Shown here one piece after another: positions 25,598 to 35,162 of a stretch of 64,000 nt of DNA (its first letter is position 1; each line of letters starts with the position of its first letter). The DNA lies in the NCBI RefSeq assembly GCF_002105155.1, contig NW_019028997.1, positions 278,501-342,500 on the forward strand, written 5' to 3'. This stretch comes from Lobosporangium transversale. Taxonomy: Eukaryota; Mortierellomycota; Mortierellomycetes; Mortierellales; Mortierellaceae. The notes below the pieces were generated by a model that saw nothing but the letters and a program-made list of their open reading frames with translations, was not told the DNA's origin and searched no databases. The position numbers were made by a program, and so were the translations under genes.

Positions 25598-26617
25598 ATG
25601 AGGACGCTTTCTATGGAAAAGGTACAAAATGCTCAGGCCTTACTTCGACAAGGGAAGTCTACAAGCGAAGTGGCAAGGCAACTTGGTATCTCTATTTCAT
25701 CGGCAATAAGGATCAGGAGGGACGTCAAGGACAATATTCCTAAACCCAGAATGGGCAGACCCTCATTGGTTTCCCCTGCTACCAAGAGGGTTATTGCACG
25801 CGAGGTTGATACGGGGAAACTTAGATCCATTCTGGCAGTTCAAGAATACATCAGATCGAGCCATGGAGTGCATGTCAGTGTAGAGACTGCCCGACGCTAT
25901 CTAAAATCAGAGGGTTTGAAAAACTATGTCCGCCCATTCAAGCCTAGGCTGACAAAAATGCAGATTGCGAAAAGGAAGAATTTTGCCCTCAACCACCTTG
26001 ACTGGACTGTTGATGACTGGAAGCGAGTGATGTTCTCGGACGAAAAGCTTTTTGAAAGGCTAGGGTCCTTAGGAGGAAGAACACAATATAGGCGACCCGG
26101 CCACAGGACTTTAGAAGATCGAGATGTTAGAGAGAGATCAAGGGGAGCACATAACAAACTTATGTGGTGGGGCTGTATCACTTATCATGGTGTAGGCGAT
26201 GGTTGCAGGATCCCTGTCACAGTTGATTCCTCTTTATATGTTGATGTTCTACAAGATTATGTCCTCGGCTCATGGAAGTGGTATGGCCAGGACCCTGAAA
26301 AGTTAATTTTTCAGCAGGACAATGCAAGTGTTCATACGAGTAGGATGGTTAAAGAGTTCTTTATTAAGTCACACATTACCACTTTGGAGTGGCCTCCAAA
26401 TTCTCCTGACCTCAACCCTATCGAGAATGTATGGGCCTACATGGATCATCGGCTCAAGGGATATGAGAAGGTACCAAAGGATCCGGATGAACTATGGGAA
26501 AGACTACAGGATATCTGGACATCTATTCCACCTGACTTCCTTGATGAGCTATATGAAAGTATGCCACGAAGGGTAGAGGAGCTACATCGCATGAAAGGAT
26601 CTCGTACACATTGCTGA
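25598..26617 (+). CDS. Tc1/mariner transposase (T1), DD34E
   Basis: 339 residues from the Met of MRTLSMEKVQNAQ. It binds the inverted ends through two N-terminal helix-turn-helix segments (STSEVARQLGISISSAIRI; then a second one, SHGVHVSVETARRYLKSEG). It then cuts and joins DNA with a DDE catalytic core. The catalytic residues visible are D in MFSDEKLF, D in FQQDNASVHTS and E in SPDLNPIENVW, with 34 residues between the second and third. Length and order are normal for Tc1, and no stop or frameshift is visible. Upstream in-frame residues (from 25490) are hydrophobic and not family-like, so I chose the later start. It may be competent, but its own 3' end is displaced by the Helitron join. Confidence 0.9.
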   Translation: MRTLSMEKVQNAQALLRQGKSTSEVARQLGISISSAIRIRRDVKDNIPKPRMGRPSLVSPATKRVIAREVDTGKLRSILAVQEYIRSSHGVHVSVETARRYLKSEGLKNYVRPFKPRLTKMQIAKRKNFALNHLDWTVDDWKRVMFSDEKLFERLGSLGGRTQYRRPGHRTLEDRDVRERSRGAHNKLMWWGCITYHGVGDGCRIPVTVDSSLYVDVLQDYVLGSWKWYGQDPEKLIFQQDNASVHTSRMVKEFFIKSHITTLEWPPNSPDLNPIENVWAYMDHRLKGYEKVPKDPDELWERLQDIWTSIPPDFLDELYESMPRRVEELHRMKGSRTHC

Positions 26618-26640
26618 AGAACAGAAAAAAAAAAACAAAT

Positions 26641-27993
26641 TTTTTATACTTATTGGAGAACGCTCTTGTATACAATGTTCCTTGTATAAACACCTTCAAA
26701 CCCAGGAAATATGCCATTGTCTATTAAAACCCTCAGATCTCTTGGATTGGAGCAGCGTGATAGTGCAACATACAGTTGACCATGAGTAAACACGGGAGCA
26801 GGGAGATAAATACCCACCTTCTCAAGAGTTTGCCCCTGCGACTTGTTAATTGTCATAGCGAATGCTGGCTTGATGGGGAATTGATACCGTGTAAACTTCA
26901 CAGGTGATGTTTGGTCATCATCAGCAGTTGTCAGGGGATGCGCGGAATAAACACTCTTTTTCCTTTTAAAGCGCCTGTGATAACTTCTGCTTCCATGCAT
27001 CTTGAGGTAAGACCACGCACAATAAGTCGGGCACCATTACACAATCCACGCTTGGCGTTCATATTCCTTAACAACATGATAGGCTGGCCGATCTTTAGTA
27101 GCAGCTTAAATGGTAACTTAAAACCTCTAGGATGAATGGAAGTGGCTCAATAATGGGCAATACAACTCGACCTCTCTGACAGCAGATGGAGTATTTAAAG
27201 TCCTGATTTTTGCTTCTTATTACTTCGTTCCTCTTTACCACACTTTCGCCGACAATCTGGACATTTTATCATCCGATCAAGGTGATGTCTGTGATTTTTA
27301 ATACTGTTGCCTCTGATTAGATTTTCATTAAAAGGTCGCCTAGCAATGAAAGGTCGCCTAGCAATAGGAACTTGTACTGGAAGTGGAGGTCGTGGTGGGG
27401 GATGATAAGGCTCAAATTCATATTCTTCTTCGCGGTTACTTCTGTTCAGGTTAATGTTCTCATTACGTGAATTTTGCACCTCCATGTCACGCTCACTTTG
27501 ATTTTGAAAAATTGAAAAAAAATATTTATTTAATTATTAGTTCAGCTTTTCCTACACTTGTATCCTACATCCTACATATACTTATCCATTCCTCTGTTGC
27601 TCTGTCGTGTTGTCTTGTCATATTGTCATATATGTTCTGCATTTTCCAATTATCACTTATACTCACTTATCAATGACGGGATAATATTCTCAGGACAATT
27701 TTCCATATGTCCATGTATTCTTGGACGATTACATGTCTTACATCTGTTGAAAAGACACTCATTACTATTTGATCGTTCATGCGTAACTTCAACTAATTCT
27801 CCACGACGCGCATTATTCTTTAACGCATTGGTTGCAAACCATTGTTGAAGTAAGGGAATAAGGGAAAGGGTAATGAATGAGGGAATGAAAGGGGAGGAGG
27901 AGGAAATAAAATCCGATCTTAATCCCAAATTGTCTGAAAAAAAATTTCTACACGTGATATATCAAAAAAGGTAGCGGCTATAGTATATTAGAG
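26641..27993 (-). mobile_element. H1: internally deleted Helitron fragment
   Basis: The 5' end on the minus strand is A|TCTCTAATATACTATAG at 27994/27993. This fits the Helitron rule of a 5'-TC terminus placed after a host A. Reading inward there is a zinc-knuckle-like segment, then a region matching the early part of the H3 protein, then directly the last part of a PIF1-type helicase. The Rep domain and most of the helicase are gone. No 3' terminal hairpin is seen at the other boundary (about 26641), where the T1 trailer begins. So it is a non-autonomous or recombined derivative. Confidence 0.75.
26650..27928 (-). pseudogene. Helitron Rep/helicase remnant of H1
   Basis: Three coding pieces on the minus strand. 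Piece 1 (27928-27653) has a CX2C-H-C zinc-knuckle-like motif (CKTCNRP...HGHMENC). Piece 2 (27485-27195) resembles the H3 segment around HYRHRLEPMVSCPYCG (here NHRHHLDRMIKCPDCRRKCG) and then stops. Piece 3 (27000-26650) is the helicase C-terminus with [20 protein letters not shown], the VALSRC motif VI segment and a stop. The HUH nuclease, the paired Tyr and Walker A/B are missing. It cannot encode a working protein alone. Confidence 0.75.
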
Positions 27994-28072
27994 ATGCCAC
28001 GAAGGGTAGAGGAGCTACATCGCAAGAAAGGAGGTCGTACACATTACTGAAGAACAGAAAAAAAAAACAAAT
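27994..28072 (+). repeat. Second copy of T1 transposase 3' end
   Basis: Matches 26562-26640 (from ATGCCACGAAGGGTAGAGGA to the A-run and CAAAT) with about five substitutions. This shows that two diverged T1-family copies are joined across the Helitron piece. Confidence 0.85.
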
Positions 28073-28303
28073 AAAGCAAAGCTGCTGTTTTTCTTCAAAT
28101 GTCATTCAATGAGATTGCCAATAATTGGCATTCATCTAAATTTTCAATTAGCAACAGGAGCTCATTGACATTGTAGTAGGAGTGACGTTGTCGATGGTCA
28201 AACTCGCTACGTAAGTTTCATTAGCGACAAGCAAGATCAAATTGGAGAAAGGAATGAGAATGTCGAAATTCCTAATTCATTGAATGACTTTTGATGACCA
28301 CTG

Positions 28304-30018
28304 TAGTTCGATCGCGAATGAGTTGACAGAAATGGATGGCGGATCTTGCTGATCTGGTCGTCTCGAAAGTGCATCTGGAACAATGTTATCAGATCCACGC
28401 TTGTACTTGAAATCAAAATCATATTCCTGGAGTAGCTCCATCCAACGCGCTTGCCGCCGTGTTAATTTGGGTTGTGTTGGAAAGTGACGCAAGGTAGCGT
28501 GGTCGGTGTATACCACGAAGTGAGTGCCATCGAGGTAATAACGCCAGGTCCTAAGTGCATGAACGACTGCTAATAATTCTTGCTCATGTGTTGGGTAATT
28601 CTTCTCGGCTGAACTAAGTTTCTTGGATGTAAACGCTACTGGGTGGGACTCTCCATGCTCATCTGTTTGGAATAATACAGCACCTATAGCGAACCCCGAG
28701 GCATCCGTCTCTACTGTGGTGGTTAGGTCAGGGTCAAATATTCTGAGCACAGGGGCCTTGGTTATGGCATTTTTCAAGGTAGCAAATGCGCGCTCTTTTT
28801 CTTCATCCCAAGAGAAAGTGGCACTGTCACCTAAGAGAGCAGTCGAGGGTAAGGCAATAGTGGCGAAGTCACGAATGTACTGCTGATAGAACTGAACAAG
28901 GCCAATAAACTGTTGTACATCTCTCTGCTTGGTGGGACGAGGCCACTCCTTGATAGCCTTGACATGACCAGCGCTTGTCTTGATGCCGTCTTTACAAACA
29001 ACATGCCCTAGGAATTCAGTTTCTTCTTGCATAAAGGAGCACTTGCTAAGTTTGGCATAGAGACGATTCTTCCGGAGGAGCGAGAGTACACTGCGAATAT
29101 GGGCCAGATGCTCGGTCTTGTTCTTGGAGTAAATTAGAATATCATCCAGGTAGAGTACTACACATTTATCTAATACTGGGCCCAGCGCTTGTGACATCAT
29201 GGTGGAGAACGAAGCAGGAGCATTGGTTAGACCAAATGGAACAACATTAAATTCATAGTGGCCATATCTGCAACGAAATGCTGTCTTATGAGTGTGTGCG
29301 TCAAAGATCCGCTGTTGGTGGTATCCTGACATTAGATCGAGTTTTGAGAAATATTTCACATTTCGAAAGCGGTCGATGAGCTCATCGATGCGCGGAAGTG
29401 GGTGGCGATTCTTGCGTGTGATTCTATTCAAACCACGGTAATCCACGCACATGCGAAGGGTTCCATCTTTCTTTTTGACGAAAAGAACGGGAGCTCCATA
29501 AGGTGATGTGCTGGGCTTAATAAATCCCTTAGCTAAGAGCTCATCCAGCTGTTTGCGCAACTCGTCGAGCTCAGCGATAGGGAGGCGAATCACAGGGCGA
29601 AAGGGTGGATCTGCATTAGGGTCTGTTTCAATCTTCATAGAATCGCCTCGGCCTGGTGGAAGACCTGCAGGGAGTGAGTCAGGAAAGACATCAGGGAACT
29701 CAACCTGTATAATTGATGCAATGTCAGGGTGTATGTCGGAAGTGGCATTTGTTGAGAGCTGAGGGAGTTTCACTGTGGCGAGGTAAACCTCGCTGTCTGG
29801 CTGTGCCGCGACAGTTTGGAAATGCATGTGGCTCATAAGTAGGCCGCGAGACTTAGCTGTAATGGAATTTGTTTGGAATCCCCTGCATGACCAGCGCACG
29901 GTATTACCATTGTGTGTGAAGTGGAGATCATTGGTGCGCCAATCGATAGAGGGGTTAACTGCGGTAAGCCAAGGTTTGCCAAGAATGAGGTCATAGTGTT
30001 TGAGGGGGTAGACGAGTG
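28304..30018 (-). pseudogene. gypsy C: Ty3/gypsy pol fragment (RT-RNase H)
   Basis: One open frame on the minus strand. It covers the end of the protease-to-RT linker (DLILGKPWLTAVNPSIDWR), reverse transcriptase (KKDGTLRMCVDYRGLN, then VVLYLDDILIYS, with catalytic DD) and RNase H (VETDASGFAIGAVLF, YTDHATLRHF), ending near PDALSRRPD. It is close to gypsy A in sequence. The integrase end is cut off by T1 at a TA, and the gag/protease start is cut off by Helitron H2 at about 30018. The retained part has no internal stop. It is a fragment, not a functional element. Confidence 0.9.
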
Positions 30019-30886
30019 ATTAGCCACCAGTATGCTCTGTAGCGCTCAGCAGTCGGTCAGTTATATGGGCCAAGATAGCCTTCAAGACCCTGAGGCAGCA
30101 GCCACGGCCCATTATCCTGTGGAATATCTGAACAAGCTTAGTCCACCAGGCTTGCCTCCGTTCAAACTAGAGTTAAAAGTCGGTCAACCTGTCATTCTTC
30201 TTCGCAACTTGAACCCAAAGCGCGGACTATGTAATGGTACCGGCATGATTGTGCGTGCGTTAGGCACAAGAATGATCCAAACTGAGGTCATCAAAGGGCA
30301 ATATCAAGGAGAGCGCGTCTTCATTCCCCGCATACCGCTTAAGACGATTGATGAGCGCTCTTCCCCAATCATGTTCTGCAGACGCCAATTCCCAATCAAG
30401 CCAGCCTTCGCTATGACTATCAACAAGTCTCAAGGGCAGACACTTAAACATGTTGGTGTTTATCTTCCTCAAGATGTCTTCTGTCATGGTCATCTCTACG
30501 TTGCTTTATCACGGTGTACTGACCCAAACAATCTTAAGGTACTGATTGGGAACGGGAAGATAGAAGGCAAGCCTGGGATATACACCCGAAACATCGTCTT
30601 CAAGGATGCTTTATAGGCATAATATTTTTAGATCTTCAGGTATTCTGTCATCTCCAGGTCATTAATGTCGGCTTTTAACTCATCTCCGCCGTTATTTCAC
30701 CTGATGAATATTCTGCAAGATACTTCTCTCTTGGCTGTAGCATTTATTTTTGTATTTTATTTTGTATTTTATTAATTTATATTGTGTACGATAAAGATAA
30801 CCTTTTGTGTTGTTTTCACGAAATGAGACATTAAATTATTCACGAGGCGAGCAGACCGTGGCGAAGCCACGGTCTCCGGCTCGTAA
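30019..30886 (+). pseudogene. H2: Helitron helicase C-terminus and 3' end
   Basis: The frame from about 30021 to the stop at 30616 encodes roughly the last 195 residues of a PIF1-type Helitron helicase: [43 protein letters not shown] and the VALSRC segment, ending YTRNIVFKDAL. Walker A/B and the Rep domain are absent. The 5' boundary at about 30018 abuts gypsy C. The piece is followed at 30842-30884 by a strong hairpin shared with H5. Similarity to H5 is high throughout, so both come from one family. Confidence 0.85.
30842..30884 (+). repeat. Helitron 3' terminal hairpin (H2)
   Basis: AGACCGTGGC-GAA-GCCACGGTCT is a 10-bp perfect stem with a 3-nt loop (30853-30875). An outer ACGAG/CTCGT pairing encloses it. 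The same structure occurs at 59107-59151 after H5, and sequence identity ends right after CTCGTA. This is where a Helitron 3' terminator hairpin is expected, although the terminal bases are not the canonical CTRR. Confidence 0.75.
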
Positions 30887-30945
30887 TAAATAAAGATCGC
30901 AGTCACCGTTTGACATAAAAACAAATTTAAACGTCGCACTTTCAT

Positions 30946-31090
30946 TCCTTGTGCTTTCATTCCTTTCTCAACCTTCATTCCTTTTCATTCTCTATTTCAT
31001 TCCTTTCTCTACTTTCATTCCTTTCTCTACCTTCCTTCATTTTTCTACTTTCATTCCTTTCTCTTCCTTCCTTCATTTCTCTACTTTCAT
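30946..31090 (+). repeat. Pyrimidine-rich imperfect tandem repeat in CRN promoter
   Basis: Variants of the unit TTTCATTCCTTTCTCTAC recur about eight times between the H2 3' end and the CRN start codon. The tract is a strong polypyrimidine promoter or leader element and could also be an unstable minisatellite. Confidence 0.75.
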
Positions 31091-31140
31091 TTGCTATTTA
31101 CCTCTCCCGATTCCCTCTCGCATTTCATCATCATTCGATC

Positions 31141-33169
31141 ATGACAAAACTATTTTGCATCCTTGACGGACAATCCACGGCATTCCCTGTTGAGGTCTCA
31201 GTAGAAGACACTATCGACGACCTCAAAAAAGCAATCAAGAAGAAAAAAGAATCTGAATTCAACGACATTGAAGCTGACAAATTGATTCTCTTCCACGTTT
31301 CTGTTCCTGATGAGGGCGCTACAATCAATCTCGCCAATATTGAATCAAAGGAGCTACTCACCAGAGCAACAAGCAAGATCTCAAAGATATTTGGCACATC
31401 GCCTCTGCCTGAGGAGACTATCAACGTCATTATTCAGCGGCCGTTGGAAGGTAAGGGATTGGCTATTTGTTCTCAAACTTTTGTGTATGACATCATAGTC
31501 TGCAATTGCGTCTTTTTGATTGCTGCTTCCATTTTGAGCTTATTTTCTCCACTAACTTATTTTCCCTCCATTCCGTTTCTTGTCACAAGTAATGAAACGC
31601 GTCATGCTGATTGATTGCTGGTTTATCTCTAGTATGATGACTGCTAACCAATATTTTTCTATCCCGGCATCTTGCTTCACAGACCGTGTATCAGAGGCCG
31701 AATTCGTGCAGCATGTTCTAAGCAATATCACTGGCAGAGATCAAACACGTCGATCCAAGACCAGCACACGTCGTGGTTACTCGATAACTCCCGCGTCTGT
31801 GCGAGATTGGAATGACTTTTTACCTTTGGTACGCCGTATGCCTCTGGCAACCGAGCCTCAGTACACACCTCCTAGGTTTTCGGCAGTCAGGACCTTCACA
31901 ACCAAGTCGGATTTACAAGGGATCTTTCGCTATGACGTTGGATCGGTCCGAGGCCTGCCGCCATTTACAGACACGCGCGGCACTTATAGCTTGACGTACG
32001 GCCTTCCAGACCTGATTTGCTCGCGCGAGGATAACCAGTTGGCACTGTTTCCAATTGAAATGAAAAGACCTGTTATGCTGCATCTGAATGACGGCACCAG
32101 CTACTCCGCTGCCTACCTAGCACAAGGATCATCGTCACAGGGCCCAGTCGGTCCGCTAAAGCAGATTTTCGGCTACATGAGACTTAATGGATTTCGCTAT
32201 GGAGTTCTGTCAACCTATACTCAAACATGGTTTATCAAACGAGTCTCGGCACATGGCGACGGCATCCTAATCTCGTCCACAATCCACTTTGACAGGACAA
32301 ACCCGACTCTACTGCAGTGTTACCTGTGGCTGATTCGGACGGTGGATGGTGATACTGAATGGCAGCCAGCCATACCCGATAAGGCCTCAGTTGAAGACAT
32401 GCTCTCGAGGGAGCAACCTGAGGACAAGGCTACAAAACGTGACAGTGACTTTGATCCAGGACGTGGTGGTGGTGGAAAATCGAAGCAAGGATTCAGAGCC
32501 TATTTGACGCGAAGCAAGTAAGAGGCTAATACTCAAATGTGTTTTGATCGAGATTCTCTCACCAAAGGTGGCTGATCATCCAGTTTTTGACTGCAATCTA
32601 GGACCAAGAAGCAGGCAACAGGATCTATGCAATTGGAGAGACGCACTGTTCCAGCTTTCAAGGATATGAGACTTATTACATTTGGCGAGGGTGCGCGTAC
32701 GTTCCGAGCTACATGGATGGGCAAGGATGTAGTGGTGAAAAAAGCCGACATCTGGAAGCAGTCCCCAATTGTCGATGAGCTGGAGCACGAGGCCACGATT
32801 TACAAGGAGCTTCAGATGCTACAAGGTCACTTCGTTCCCGAACTGAAGCTAGCTGGGATCATGGACGGAATGGAGATGGTTTTAGTAACAGAGTTCACTG
32901 GGAGCGACCTCTGCAATAAGCATTTGGATGCATCTGATCGAGACAAGATCCGCGGAGCACTCTCAGCGATCCACGATTTGGGTGTCCTGCACGGTGATAT
33001 TCGACCAGATAACATTACAGCAAGACTTGATGGGCAGGATTCGCGATTCATTTTTATAGACTTTGGCTTTTCAAAATTTGCAAAACACAATTCAGCCCTG
33101 GATCGCGAGATGGGAGAATTGGAGGCGCTACTTGAGCTGATGCCATGGCCCGAAGGTAATGACGGTTAA
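31141..33169 (+). CDS. Crinkler (CRN) type protein: header + PD-(D/E)XK + kinase
   Basis: Three exons, 31141-31450, 31683-32517 and 32602-33169, join in phase to 570 residues. Residues 1-103 are a Crinkler ubiquitin-like header (MTKLFCILDGQSTAFPVEVS, VEDTIDDLKKAI, ADKLILFHVSV); there is no signal peptide, as is usual for these headers. Residues about 104-381 hold a restriction-endonuclease-fold core: GLPDL (D213) and FPIEMKR (E229, K231). Residues about 395-565 are a protein kinase: glycine loop FGEGARTF (409-416), VVVKK (K428), LHGDIRPDN (D514, N519) and IDFG (D535). This header-nuclease-kinase order is known for a class of CRN proteins in oomycetes, chytrids and Mucoromycota, thought to act in nuclei of hosts or competitors. 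An alternative last exon at 33241-33305 (donor at 33157) is possible. It lies between Helitron H2 and T2a. Confidence 0.82.
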
Positions 33170-33559
33170 TACGGTAATGGTAATGGTCATCGTGCTTTTG
33201 CTTCTCAAAGTGTGTCAGGTTAACGCCTTAAAGTGTACAGATTATCGTGTAGGTAATGGAGGAGTTATAACAATCGGAGTGAATGGAGCTAGCAAGTGCG
33301 AATAGCCGAGCTCAAATACAGCATGTTGCAGGCCAGGAAAGAATGACAGAATCCTTTTCTCATCCACCAAGGGTACCCATTGTCTTGCGTAGCTTAAAGC
33401 AATACCTAGCTGCAAATCGTTATACAATAGCTGTTTGCTCGAACCTTTCAGTTCTTCAATTTCACCCAACGATAACCCGATGGATGGAGAGAGACATTTA
33501 ACTTCGTTCGCATACTCGTAAGAAAATAAAGCTACATAGCTCACGTAACGAATAATGTA
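33170..33559. other. CRN 3' region, no further gene
   Basis: About 390 bp up to T2a. It may contain an alternative terminal CRN exon (33241-33305, acceptor tgtacag at 33234-33240) that would replace the last four residues with about 21 others. Nothing else is recognisable. Confidence 0.4.
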
Positions 33560-35162
33560 TAGTGCGTGCCAAAACTGATGCAATAAATTGCATTTTTCAA
33601 CATTCATTCCTCATTCTCCTTCTTCCTCTTTATGATCTTCCCTGCCACCACCGTTTCTCATTCTCATTTGTCTCACCTCCATGGAGTCTCATCGTCATCG
33701 CCATCAGTGGCCTAATTAGCATTTAATTGCAATTTGCTTTCAGCATCTCATTGCATCTATTATGGCAATTAACAACTTCTTGTTTTTATTTATTCCTGTT
33801 ACTTCTCCTTTCCCCTAACGATGTTCCCTCCTTTAGCCTTATATAACTCCCTCATCCTCTTCGGCATACCGCAGTATAGTTTGTGTAAGAATTCAGGAGG
33901 GATATGTGTCCATACGTCTTGGACTCTCTCCCAGAGATCCTCCATATTCTTTGCCTTGTCTGGATAATGATCCAACTGCACCTTCATGTATGCCCATATG
34001 TTTTCTATTGGGTTGATGTCAGGAGAGTTTGCTGGCCATTCCATGAGAGGTATCTTAGACTTTTGGATATAGGTCATTGCTATTCTTCCGGTATGAATCC
34101 TAGCATTGTCCTGCTGAAATATAAATTTGTCCTTATCCATCAAGTAGTAATCCCTGGACTTAAAGATATAATCCTTGAGAACGTCGACGTATGTTACCGA
34201 ATCCACCTTCTCTTGGAGCCAGCAGCCATCGCCTGGTCCGTAGTAAGTTATACAACCCCAGAACATCATTTTGCCTCCACCGCCTTGCCTTGTCTTTTTG
34301 ATATGATGTGCTCGTAGAGCTTTATCCCATCGATGCTTGTAGTAGTACTTTCTTCCGCAGGACCCAACTCTGCTAAAGATGGTCTCATCTGAGAACATGA
34401 CGTTCTTCCAGTCTTCTAGAGTCCAGTCCAAGTGATCCTTTGCAAAATTATATCGAGCATAGATTTGCTTCTTCGTCAGACCAGGCTGCTTCTGTTTTAC
34501 ATATGCCCCCATATCATCCTGCATAAGGAACCTCCTGATGCTCGATTTACTAACCTGCACTCCTTCCCTCAATTGAACAAGTTGTTGGCCATCTTTTAGG
34601 GTCTCCAATACACCCATGTCAAAAAATCTTGATAAAAGCTGTTTCGTTTTCTTAGTAACTTTGCAGGGTCGGCCCCCTCTCAGCACTGGAATACTTTCTT
34701 TGCCTCTTTTCCTAATCCTTTGAGCTGAGGTAACAGATATCCCTAAACTCTTTGACACTTCTCTGGAAGACTTTCCCTGATGAAGTAGAGCAGTTGCATT
34801 TTGGATAGTTGATTTGGATAATGATTTCATGTTATGATAAAGATATGGCAGATATGTAGAGTGTCGCTTGGTGTATCAGTGGTGATGGTGCTATAAAGAA
34901 AGAATAAAGAATAAGAAAGAAGTAAGGGATGGACAAACCTGAGATGTACTTTTTACCAAAACTGATGCAATGAGACATGACTATACAAATGGCGATTATT
35001 CGCTAATTGCGTCATTGATGAGAACAGCGATGACAGTCCACGAAGGTGAGACAAATGAGAATGAGAAGCGGTGATGGTAGGGAAGATCATTAGAAAGGAA
35101 AAGGAGAATGAGGAATGAATATTAAAAAATGCAAATTATTGCATCAGTTTTGGCACGCACCA
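33560..35162 (-). mobile_element. T2a: intact Tc1/mariner element, 1603 bp
   Basis: Flanked by TA on both sides. The ends are TAGTGCGTGCCAAAACTGAT and the complement of TGGTGCGTGCCAAAACTGAT, and the imperfect inverted repeats extend about 125 bp inward on each side, longer than in classic Tc1. It contains one complete transposase on the minus strand. T2b at 43838-45440 has the same length, and I saw a single base difference (35121 region, ATATT versus ATGTT), so the copies are very recent relatives. Confidence 0.93.
33799..34830 (-). CDS. Tc1/mariner transposase (T2a), DD34E
   Basis: 343 residues, start MKSLSKSTIQNATALLHQGK. N-terminal paired helix-turn-helix region (SSREVSKSLGISVTSAQRI, then VQVSKSSIRRFLMQDD) with a GRP-type linker (VLRGGRPCKVT). 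The catalytic residues visible are D in VMFSDETIF, D in FQQDNARIHTG and E in SPDINPIENIW, with 34 residues between the second and third. No disruption is seen, and the protein is identical to that of T2b. Likely functional at least recently. Confidence 0.95.
   Translation of the reverse strand: MKSLSKSTIQNATALLHQGKSSREVSKSLGISVTSAQRIRKRGKESIPVLRGGRPCKVTKKTKQLLSRFFDMGVLETLKDGQQLVQLREGVQVSKSSIRRFLMQDDMGAYVKQKQPGLTKKQIYARYNFAKDHLDWTLEDWKNVMFSDETIFSRVGSCGRKYYYKHRWDKALRAHHIKKTRQGGGGKMMFWGCITYYGPGDGCWLQEKVDSVTYVDVLKDYIFKSRDYYLMDKDKFIFQQDNARIHTGRIAMTYIQKSKIPLMEWPANSPDINPIENIWAYMKVQLDHYPDKAKNMEDLWERVQDVWTHIPPEFLHKLYCGMPKRMRELYKAKGGNIVRGKEK

Larger units (their letters stand above)
25266..28303 (+). 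mobile_element. T1: Tc1/mariner element with nested Helitron piece
   Basis: The outer ends are inverted repeats starting CAGTGGTCATCAAAAGTCAT (25266 on) and its reverse complement ending at 28303. Both are flanked by TA, the Tc1/mariner target duplication (25264-25265 and 28304-28305). It carries an intact-looking DD34E transposase on the plus strand. Instead of the normal size of about 1.6 kb the span is 3.0 kb, because a Helitron fragment (26641-27993) lies inside, and the last about 80 bp of transposase plus trailer occur twice, with about 6 percent difference. The object is therefore a recombinant of two T1-family copies rather than a simple insertion. The right end is inserted into gypsy fragment C; the left flank is not gypsy-like. 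Confidence 0.85.

Noticed and set aside
33904..34317. 137-residue plus-strand frame, repeated at 44182-44595
   Set aside because: Antisense shadow of the T2 transposase, duplicated because the transposon is.
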